Part shown: positions 1-5,139 of the stretch, one piece after another
Layout of the letters: each line of letters starts with the position of its first letter
Position numbering within the stretch: the stretch's first letter is position 1
NCBI GenBank assembly: GCA_001790645.1
Contig: MGDB01000157.1
Location: forward strand, 10,208-15,477
Length of the DNA stretch: 5,270 nt
Direction of reading: 5' to 3'
Source: Candidatus Schekmanbacteria bacterium GWA2_38_11
Lineage (GTDB): Bacteria > Schekmanbacteria > GWA2-38-11
Program-made: the position numbers and the translations under genes
Notes under the pieces: generated by a model
Database searches by the model: none
Seen by the model: the letters and a program-made list of their open reading frames with translations, nothing else
What the model was told of the DNA's origin: nothing

Positions 1-566
1 GCAAGAAAATGAATGATGACCATTCCGGGTTATGGGAATGGGGTTTAGGTCATATATCAATTAAAGAAGGCTCTGAAATCCTTGATGTTGGATGTGGAGG
101 TGGTAAGGCTATAAAATTACTATCGAGTCTGACGGTAAATGGCAAAGTATTTGGAATTGATTACTCAAATGAAATGGTACAATTATCAAAAGAATTAAAT
201 AATGATTCAATTAAAAACGGGCGGGTTGAAATACTGCACGGGACTGTATCATCTCTGCCATTTGAAGATAAAATATTTGACCTCGTTACAGCCTTTGAAA
301 CATATTATTTCTGGCCGGATCTGATTAATGACTTAAAGGAAATAAAACGTGTTTTAAAACCAGGCGGGACTTTAATCATGGTTAATGAAAGCTACAGACA
401 TAAAAAGTTTGAAGAGAGAAATTCATACATAGCTAAATTACTTGATATGCGGTATGACACACCTGAAGAATTTTATGGTTTTCTATCTGAAGGTGGTTAT
501 ACCTCAATAAAGGTTATTGATATACCCGAGAAAAACTGGATAACCGCCATAGCCGAAAAACCCTAA
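1..566 (+). CDS. Class I SAM-dependent methyltransferase, 5' end outside window
   Basis: A methyltransferase of the UbiE/Methyltransf_11 type that would move a methyl group from S-adenosylmethionine to an unidentified acceptor in the cytosol. Counting from the ATG at 9, motif I is ILDVGCGGG (24-32), the ribose-binding acid is D51 in VFGIDYS, the LPFED and FDLV strands lie at 83-93, and the post-motif KPGG is at 117-120. The reading frame is open to the window edge (codons Lys-Lys precede the ATG) and there is no Shine-Dalgarno before base 9. HSGLWEWG near the start resembles the interior of longer homologues. I therefore read it as 5'-truncated by the window, with Met at 9 internal. Its third codon positions are poorer in G+C than those of the next gene (about 27% against 42% in hand-counted stretches of about 56 codons). 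It is probably a separate transcription unit. The acceptor cannot be told from sequence. Confidence 0.85.
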   Translation, partial: KKMNDDHSGLWEWGLGHISIKEGSEILDVGCGGGKAIKLLSSLTVNGKVFGIDYSNEMVQLSKELNNDSIKNGRVEILHGTVSSLPFEDKIFDLVTAFETYYFWPDLINDLKEIKRVLKPGGTLIMVNESYRHKKFEERNSYIAKLLDMRYDTPEEFYGFLSEGGYTSIKVIDIPEKNWITAIAEKP

Positions 567-574
567 CTTTTGCC

Positions 575-603
575 TTGACAAAAAGGGTAAATGCCAATAG
601 AAA
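575..603 (+). promoter_or_regulatory. Candidate sigma-70-type promoter upstream of the ligase operon
   Basis: A perfect TTGACA lies at 575-580, followed after 17 bp by TAGAAA at 598-603, which matches the TATAAT consensus at four of six positions. It sits just after the methyltransferase stop and about 125 bp before the beta-subunit start, so a transcript from it would carry the nested palindrome at 627-673 in its leader. The -35 match and spacing are good and the -10 box is mediocre. In AT-rich intergenic DNA this could be chance. Confidence 0.35.
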
Positions 604-626
604 ACAACCACAATTTTTAAGAAGTG

Positions 627-673
627 AAATCCCCTTGATTCCCCCTTTGTTAAAGGGGGAAAAAGATGGATTT
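627..673. repeat. 47-bp nested palindromic repeat, copy 1
   Basis: The outer arms AAATCC (627-632) and GGATTT (668-673) enclose an inner perfect 10-bp stem, TTCCCCCTTT (639-648) with AAAGGGGGAA (652-661), around a 3-nt loop. A second element of the same length and plan lies at 1947-1993, so this is a dispersed repeat family and not just a local hairpin. The T-run at 671-675 after the structure could give some terminator or attenuator character. No coding sequence overlaps it. Confidence 0.8.
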
Positions 674-729
674 TTAGGTTACTTGGTAAGGTGGGAACTT
701 AGAAAAAAATAAACTTTTGGAGTCCTAAA

Positions 730-1911
730 ATGCGACTTTATGAATTTGAAAGTAAAAAGATTTTCCAGACAAACAATATCCCAATCCCCAAAGGAGAAGT
801 AGTCAACTCAGTTGACAAAATCCAAACTCAAACCCCCTCTGTCGTAAAAGCCCAGATACCATCAGGGGGCAGGGGAAAAGCAGGCGGAGTCCTTTTCGGG
901 AAAGACTTAAGCGAAACAAAAGAAAAGGCAAAGCAGCTTATCGGAAACAAAATAAAGAATTTCCCTGTTTCCAAGGTCCTCATTGAAGAGCATGTCCAGA
1001 TTGAGAAGGAACTCTTCATGGCAGCTACCTATGACACTACACGGAAACTCCCTGTAGTAATTTTCTCAACTGAAGGCGGAGTAGACATTGAGGAACTTGC
1101 AAAAACCCATCCTGAAAAGATCGTAAGCAGGAGCTTTGATATCCTCAAAGGCTTCCAGGAGCACAATGCAAGGGAGATAGTTGCTGATGCAGGTGTAAAG
1201 GGAAATGACCTGCTGCCAGTCTCCTCAATCCTTTTCAGGCTTGTCCAAGTGTTTTTAAAGTATGATGCCACACTGGCTGAAATAAACCCCCTTGGAAAAA
1301 CAAAGGACGGGAAATTCATAGCCCTTGATGGCCACATTGAAATTGATGATGATGCAACATACCGCCACAAAGACCTCATCGCCGAATTAGGTGAGAGAGA
1401 AGAAGGACAGGTAAAGAAGTCCACTGAATTTGAAAAGAAGGCCTCTGAGATTGACAAGATGGACCACAGGGGTGTTGCCGGCAGGATGATAGAATTTGAC
1501 GGCAACCTCGGCCTTCTCATAGGAGGCGGCGGAGCAAGCCTCACCTCATTTGATGCCATAAAAAAGTACGGCGGCAAACCTGCCAACTACTGTGAGATAG
1601 GAGGAAATCCCAGCGTCTTTAAAGTAAAAGAACTGGTAAAATTACTGCTCTCGAAAAAAGGGATAAATAAAATTGCAGTTATAATGAACGTTGTAAGTAA
1701 CACCAGGGTCGACCTTGTTGCAAGGGGAGTTGTAAAAGGTGTTATTGAAAGCGGGAAAAAGCCTTCAGAGACTATAACCGTTTTCAGGATCCCCGGTGCT
1801 TGGGAAGATGAAGGGTTTAAGATTTTAAAAAAATACGGCGTCCCCTATTGCGACAGGACAGTATCGATAGACGAAGCAGCACGAATGGCAGTGGAGAGAG
1901 CAGGAAAGTGA
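730..1911 (+). CDS. Acyl-CoA synthetase beta subunit, SucC-like (succinyl-CoA or citryl-CoA synthetase)
   Basis: Nucleotide-binding, ATP-grasp subunit of an ADP-forming acyl-CoA synthetase, 393 residues (E. coli SucC has 388). With the alpha subunit it would couple acyl-CoA and ATP through a phospho-histidine in the cytosol. Visible features are the nucleotide-binding VVKAQ...GGRGKAGGV (38-54); EINP (184-187), with E184 and N186 matching E. coli E197 and N199; and ALDG with D200 matching metal-binding D213. The C-terminal ligase domain is unusual. It has GGGGAS (265-270), ANYCEIGGNPS (285-295) and VVSNTRVD (321-328), where standard SucC has NGAGLA, ANFLDVGGGAT and FGGIVRCD. GGGAS and ANYxExxGxPS recall ATP-citrate lyase, so citryl-CoA synthetase (CcsA-like) is a real alternative to SucC, and I leave the symbol blank. 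GGAG at 719-722, 7 nt before the ATG, supports the start. Alpha follows after 121 bp. The family is near certain; the substrate is not. Confidence 0.9.
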   Translation: MRLYEFESKKIFQTNNIPIPKGEVVNSVDKIQTQTPSVVKAQIPSGGRGKAGGVLFGKDLSETKEKAKQLIGNKIKNFPVSKVLIEEHVQIEKELFMAATYDTTRKLPVVIFSTEGGVDIEELAKTHPEKIVSRSFDILKGFQEHNAREIVADAGVKGNDLLPVSSILFRLVQVFLKYDATLAEINPLGKTKDGKFIALDGHIEIDDDATYRHKDLIAELGEREEGQVKKSTEFEKKASEIDKMDHRGVAGRMIEFDGNLGLLIGGGGASLTSFDAIKKYGGKPANYCEIGGNPSVFKVKELVKLLLSKKGINKIAVIMNVVSNTRVDLVARGVVKGVIESGKKPSETITVFRIPGAWEDEGFKILKKYGVPYCDRTVSIDEAARMAVERAGK

Positions 1912-1946
1912 AGAGTAATTGGTGACGGATTATAAGTAAAATATAA

Positions 1947-1993
1947 AAATTCCCCCGTGTCCCCCCTTTAGCAAAGGGGGGTTGGGGGGATTT
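1947..1993. repeat. 47-bp nested palindromic repeat, copy 2
   Basis: The inner stem CCCCCCTTT (1961-1969) pairs with AAAGGGGGG (1973-1981) around the loop AGC. The outer arms AAATTCCCCC (1947-1956) and GGGGGGATTT (1984-1993) pair with one interruption. It has the same length and architecture as the copy at 627-673, so the two lie on either side of the beta-subunit gene. GGAATTTT at 1994-2001 can also pair with AAAATTCC just upstream. It lies between two cistrons whose products must assemble together, so full termination here would be surprising. A role in mRNA processing or stability, or simple repeat insertion, is more likely. Confidence 0.8.
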
Positions 1994-2032
1994 GGAATTT
2001 TAAGAAAATAAGATAAAAGAGGAGAGTTTAGA

Positions 2033-2929
2033 ATGTCTATCTTAGCTGATGAGAATACGAGAATAATTATCCAGGGAATTACAGGCAGGGAAGCAACAAC
2101 CTTCACAAGAGACCTGCTTGACTACGGCTCAAAGGTTGTTGCAGGAATAACTCCAGGCAAGGGAGGATGGGAGGTTTACGGCGTTCCCGTATTCGACACA
2201 GTGAAACAGGCTGTTGCCAAACACCCTGCTGAAGCAAGCGTAATATCTGTACCGCCTGGAATGGTAAGGGGTGCAGCTTTTGAAGCCATTGATAACGAAA
2301 TGAAACTTGTGGTGATTGTCACAGAAAGGGTCCCGAGGAAAGACGTTGTAGAGATTGTGGCCTTTGCAAAAGAAAAAGGCGCAACAGTTATCGGACCTAA
2401 CTCCCTCGGAATCATATCCCCTCATAAAACAAAAATCGGAATGGTTGGCGGAAGAGCTGATGATGTCAAAAAAGCCTACCGCGAAGGGAACATCGGCATT
2501 ATCTCAAGGTCTGGCGGAATGACAACTGAGATCGCAAACCTTTTGACGCTGAACAGCATCGGGCAGAGCACCTGCATCAGTGTGGGCGGAGATGCCATTG
2601 TGGGTTCAACATATCTTGACCTTGTACCACTCTTTGCAAAAGACCCTCAGACAAAAGCAGTTGTAATCTTCTGCGAGCCGGGAGGCACAGCAGAAGAGCT
2701 TCTCAGTGAATACGTAAAGGAAAACAAAGTAAAGCTTCCCATCATTGCCTTTGTTGCAGGCAGGTTTGCTGATGAGATGCCCGGGGTACGTTTTGGGCAT
2801 GCTGCTGCTATTGTCGAAGGCAACAGGGGAAGTACAAAAGGGAAAATAGAGAAATTTAAAAGCTCAGGGATTTTCGTTGCAGAAAAGTTTTCTGAGATTA
2901 TAGAGATAATCAGGAAAAACGTACAATAG
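2033..2929 (+). CDS. Acyl-CoA synthetase alpha subunit, SucD-like (succinyl-CoA or citryl-CoA synthetase)
   Basis: CoA-binding and catalytic-histidine subunit partnering the upstream beta subunit; 298 residues, a little longer than E. coli SucD. An N-terminal Rossmann CoA-binding domain carries QGITGREAT (14-22) and ITPGKGG (39-45). The ligase domain has GPNSLG (121-126), SVGGD (183-187), E215 in CEPGG, which matches the E. coli glutamate that steadies the phospho-histidine, and the phosphorylated histidine H256 in RFGHAAAI. Two features depart from SucD. SRSGGM (158-163) replaces SRSGTL. The stretch between KIG and SRSG is six residues longer than in SucD and close in length and pattern to ATP-citrate lyase (IGxxGG...YRxG). 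VRFGHA also resembles VQFGHA of that enzyme. The pair is therefore either a divergent succinyl-CoA synthetase or a citryl-CoA synthetase (CcsB-like). GGAG at 2021-2024, 8 nt before the ATG, supports the start. Confidence 0.9.
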   Translation: MSILADENTRIIIQGITGREATTFTRDLLDYGSKVVAGITPGKGGWEVYGVPVFDTVKQAVAKHPAEASVISVPPGMVRGAAFEAIDNEMKLVVIVTERVPRKDVVEIVAFAKEKGATVIGPNSLGIISPHKTKIGMVGGRADDVKKAYREGNIGIISRSGGMTTEIANLLTLNSIGQSTCISVGGDAIVGSTYLDLVPLFAKDPQTKAVVIFCEPGGTAEELLSEYVKENKVKLPIIAFVAGRFADEMPGVRFGHAAAIVEGNRGSTKGKIEKFKSSGIFVAEKFSEIIEIIRKNVQ

Positions 2930-2950
2930 ATTAAAAGGGAAATAGATCGA

Positions 2951-2973
2951 GTCAGGCGAGACGCCTGACCTAC
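2951..2973 (-). repeat. REP-like GTAG-hairpin unit 1 (minus orientation)
   Basis: Read on the minus strand this is GTAG followed by an 8-bp stem GTCAGGCG / CGCCTGAC with loop TCT. A GTAG tetranucleotide plus palindrome is the layout of REP elements moved by REP-associated tyrosine transposases (RAYTs). It faces unit 2 with its GTAG end inward, giving a BIME-like inverted pair in the gap between the alpha-subunit gene and the ferredoxin gene. Compared with unit 2 one stem base pair is swapped (T-A for A-T), so pairing is kept. Confidence 0.75.
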
Positions 2974-2997
2974 TATTTTGATGTTCAGGCATTCACT

Positions 2998-3023
2998 GGT
3001 AGGACAGGCGTCCCGCCTGTCCT
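2998..3023 (+). repeat. REP-like GTAG-hairpin unit 2
   Basis: GTAG (2999-3002) is followed by the stem GACAGGCG / CGCCTGTC with loop TCC. Pairing of AG (3001-3002) with CT (3022-3023) lengthens the stem to 10 bp. The 24 bases 2998-3021 are identical to 5100-5123. It ends about 18 bp before the ferredoxin ribosome-binding site, so it would form a strong hairpin in the leader of that cistron. Confidence 0.8.
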
Positions 3024-3052
3024 AAATGGTATTAAAAAAAAGGGGAACAAGA

Positions 3053-3271
3053 ATGTCAATTTTCATAAAGATAAAAATTAACGAGAAGACGTGCAAGGGT
3101 TTCAGTGAATGCGGTGAATGCGTCAAGATATGTCCGGTAAATATTTTCGATAAAAAAGAAAACAGGATAATCACCATTGAGGTAAATGAAGACGAGTGCA
3201 CACTGTGTAATCTCTGCCTGGATAAATGTCCTGTTGATGCAATAGAAATCGAAAAATTATATGATAAGTAG
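3053..3271 (+). CDS. Small ferredoxin with two 4Fe-4S binding motifs
   Basis: A 72-residue cytosolic electron carrier with eight cysteines. The second motif is standard, C49-x2-C52-x2-C55-x3-C59-P. The first is C14-x5-C20-x2-C23-x3-C27-P, so three residues are added between the first two ligands compared with the usual CxxCxxCxxxCP. Each half ends in the expected CPVxxF or CPVDAI. I chose the ATG at 3053 because AGGGGA (3041-3046) lies 6 nt upstream. The in-frame ATG at 3026 would add nine residues (MVLKKRGTR), overlaps the edge of a repeat and has no good Shine-Dalgarno. It lies between the ligase genes and the flavoprotein, 77 bp before the latter. It could serve the succinate/fumarate enzyme, or a ferredoxin-dependent enzyme such as 2-oxoglutarate synthase (its KorD subunit looks similar) encoded elsewhere. 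The family is clear; the partner is inferred. Confidence 0.88.
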   Translation: MSIFIKIKINEKTCKGFSECGECVKICPVNIFDKKENRIITIEVNEDECTLCNLCLDKCPVDAIEIEKLYDK

Positions 3272-3348
3272 TTTTTCAAATAAAATGATTTATCCCAATC
3301 TCGTTATAAGGTGGTTATGTCGTTCATAATGACAAGGGAGATGTGCTG

Positions 3349-5019
3349 ATGATTTACCATGATGTGATTGTAATAGGAGCGGGTCTTGCCGGCATGAGAG
3401 CGGCAATAGAGGCTTCTAAATCTGCTGATGTGGGAATTATATCTAAAGTTTATCCAACCCGTTCACATTCAGGTGCTGCACAGGGTGGGATTAACGCAGT
3501 CCTTCACCCCGGTGATACCTTTGACAGCCATATCTTTGATACGGTAAAAGGAAGTGATTACCTGGGAGACCAGAATGCAATTGAAGTCCTCTGCAAAGAA
3601 GCTCCTGAGAATATCTACGAGATTGAGCATATGGGAGCTATCTTTAGCCGCACTGATGACGGGAAAATTGCCCAGAGGGAATTAGGAGGCGCTTCCTTTC
3701 CACGGGCTTGTTTTTTTGGAGACTTAACAGGCCACACTCTTCTCCACCTCCTCTATGAACAGCTTCTTAAAAGCAATGTAAAGATCTATAATGAATGGTT
3801 TGTTACTAAGCTAATCAAAGAGAACGGCAGATGCACAGGCGCCATCTGCTACAATATCCAGAAAGGCAATTTTGAGCTTCTAAAGGCAAAAGCAATAGTC
3901 CTTGCAACAGGCGGGTACGGAAGGGCCTTTGCCCGTACAACTAATGCCCATATAAATACTGGTGACGGAATGGCTCTTGCTTATGAGATAGGCGCTCCCC
4001 TTGCTGATATGGAGTTTGTCCAGTTCCACCCTACAACTCTTTTTGGAACTAACATCCTTGTTTCAGAAGGTGTAAGGGGGGAGGGAGGATATCTTAAAAA
4101 CAACAAAGGCGAGAGGTTTATGGAAAGGTATGTTCCTTCAAAAATGGAGCTTGCACCAAGGGACGTTGTCTCCCGCTGCATACAAATAGAAGTAAGGGAG
4201 GGAAGAGGTTTTGAGAACGAGTATGTTCACCTTGATGTAACACACTTTGGCGAAGCAAAGGTTAATGAAAAAATTCCTCAGGTAAAAGAACTTGCAAGGA
4301 AGTTTGCAGGTGTTGATATAGTTAAGGAGCAGATGCCTGTCCAGCCTGCCCAGCACTATTCAATGGGTGGAATAAGAACAAACATATGGGGAGAGACAAA
4401 TATCAAGGGACTTTTTGCAGTTGGCGAGTGTGCGTGTGTAAGCGTTCACGGTGCAAACAGGCTTGGAGGAAATTCTCTCCTTGAGACCGTTGTCTACGGG
4501 AGGAGAATTGGAAGGAAAGTAGCAGAATACATAGCCTCAGCAGAATTTCAGAAAATAAGCGAGAGCCATCTAAAGGATGAAGAAAAGCGGATTAAAAAAC
4601 TGATAGACCGCAAGGGGAAAGAATCAAACTCCGTAATAAGAAAAGAACTCTCTGAAATTCTCACCTTCAAGGTTGGCGTTTTCAGAGTGGGCAATGAAAT
4701 TGAAGAGGCCTTAAATGAAATTAAAAAACTGCAGGACAGGGCAGAAAGGGTTTCCATCCAGGATAAGGAACTTGTCTACAATACCCAGCTTACTTCTGTA
4801 CTTGAAATGGAATTCTTACTTACCCTCTCAGAAATAATCGCACTGGGCGCACTCAACAGGAAGGAAAGCAGGGGCGCTCATTACAGGAATGACTATCCTG
4901 AAAGGGATGATGCTAAATGGCTTAAGCATACTATCGTAACAAAGAAAGATGACAGCATAAAAATTTCCTATGAGGATGTTTCGATAACAAAATATCAACC
5001 GCAGAAAAGGGTGTATTAG
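3349..5019 (+). CDS. sdhA: Succinate dehydrogenase/fumarate reductase flavoprotein subunit
   Basis: FAD subunit (556 residues) that interconverts succinate and fumarate and passes electrons to the iron-sulfur subunit encoded next. The N-terminal Rossmann motif is [12 protein letters not shown] (8-19). H40 in [11 protein letters not shown] is in the place of the histidine that binds FAD covalently in E. coli SdhA (H45). Catalytic and dicarboxylate-binding residues are present: H227 in QFHPTT (E. coli H242), S239-E240 in SEGVRGEGG (E. coli T254-E255, a conservative change), proton-shuttle R271 in PRDVV (R286), H336 in HYSMGG (H354) and R371 in GANRLGGNS (R399). The C-terminal helical domain has [15 protein letters not shown] (507-521). 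Start choice: the ATG at 3349 lies 8 nt after AAGGGAG (3334-3340); the GTG at 3343 is only 2 nt from it and was rejected. Which direction is favoured, and sdhA versus frdA, cannot be decided from this subunit. Confidence 0.95.
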   Translation: MIYHDVIVIGAGLAGMRAAIEASKSADVGIISKVYPTRSHSGAAQGGINAVLHPGDTFDSHIFDTVKGSDYLGDQNAIEVLCKEAPENIYEIEHMGAIFSRTDDGKIAQRELGGASFPRACFFGDLTGHTLLHLLYEQLLKSNVKIYNEWFVTKLIKENGRCTGAICYNIQKGNFELLKAKAIVLATGGYGRAFARTTNAHINTGDGMALAYEIGAPLADMEFVQFHPTTLFGTNILVSEGVRGEGGYLKNNKGERFMERYVPSKMELAPRDVVSRCIQIEVREGRGFENEYVHLDVTHFGEAKVNEKIPQVKELARKFAGVDIVKEQMPVQPAQHYSMGGIRTNIWGETNIKGLFAVGECACVSVHGANRLGGNSLLETVVYGRRIGRKVAEYIASAEFQKISESHLKDEEKRIKKLIDRKGKESNSVIRKELSEILTFKVGVFRVGNEIEEALNEIKKLQDRAERVSIQDKELVYNTQLTSVLEMEFLLTLSEIIALGALNRKESRGAHYRNDYPERDDAKWLKHTIVTKKDDSIKISYEDVSITKYQPQKRVY

Positions 5020-5020
5020 A

Positions 5021-5048
5021 CATCGGGTCAGGAGACCCGATGCTATCC
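5021..5048 (-). repeat. REP-like hairpin unit 3 (minus orientation, degenerate GTAG)
   Basis: CATCGGGT (5021-5028) pairs with ACCCGATG (5035-5042) around a 6-nt loop. Read on the minus strand it is preceded by GGATAGC, so the tetranucleotide is ATAG where the others have GTAG. It starts directly after the flavoprotein stop codon and faces unit 4 in inverted orientation. Its core GGTCAGGAGACC is the exact reverse complement of the core of unit 4, while the outer stem pairs differ yet still match each other. Confidence 0.7.
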
Positions 5049-5051
5049 GGG

Positions 5052-5076
5052 GTAGCGGCAGGTCTCCTGACCTGCC
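5052..5076 (+). repeat. REP-like GTAG-hairpin unit 4
   Basis: GTAG (5052-5055) and one C precede the 8-bp stem GGCAGGTC (5057-5064) / GACCTGCC (5069-5076) with loop TCCT. ATTTTTG follows, so in RNA it has a faint terminator look, but it lies between two subunit genes of one enzyme and full termination is unlikely. It pairs with unit 3 as an inverted, BIME-like doublet. Confidence 0.75.
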
Positions 5077-5099
5077 ATTTTTGAAATTTTAATTTTTTC

Positions 5100-5123
5100 G
5101 GTAGGACAGGCGTCCCGCCTGTC
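5100..5123 (+). repeat. REP-like GTAG-hairpin unit 5, identical to unit 2
   Basis: GTAG (5101-5104) is followed by the stem GACAGGCG (5105-5112) / CGCCTGTC (5116-5123) with loop TCC. All 24 bases match 2998-3021, about 2.1 kb upstream. It ends 4 bp before the ribosome-binding site of the iron-sulfur subunit gene, which is close enough to affect translation of that cistron. Confidence 0.8.
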
Positions 5124-5139
5124 AACCGGGGAGCAATAG

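Noticed and set aside
562..592. Terminator hairpin at the end of the methyltransferase
   Set aside because: TTTTG/CAAAA plus ACCC/GGGT can pair only as a weak, AT-rich interrupted stem, and the bases that follow are not a T-run.
1029..1586. A 185-codon open frame on the minus strand opposite the beta-subunit gene
   Set aside because: It lies wholly antisense to a gene with clear family motifs. Its product is rich in Ser and Pro and low in recognisable motifs, and no ribosome-binding site or family resemblance was seen. It is a shadow of codon bias on the other strand.
3026..3052. Upstream ATG giving a ferredoxin with nine extra N-terminal residues
   Set aside because: The extension is basic and unlike the family, begins at the edge of a REP-like repeat and lacks a Shine-Dalgarno, while the ATG at 3053 has AGGGGA at a 6-nt spacing.
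3343..3348. GTG start two codons before the flavoprotein ATG
   Set aside because: It would lie only 2 nt from AAGGGAG, too close for initiation, while the ATG at 3349 has an 8-nt spacing and gives the usual short lead into the Rossmann motif.
5057..5082. Intrinsic terminator after the flavoprotein gene
   Set aside because: There is a GC-rich 8-bp stem followed by ATTTTTG, but the T-run is short, the hairpin belongs to a repeat family, and the iron-sulfur partner gene follows at once with its own ribosome-binding site.
2951..5123. CRISPR-like array made of the repeated hairpins
   Set aside because: The units are irregularly spaced, differ in orientation, are split by complete genes and have no uniform spacers. 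REP-like elements explain them better.
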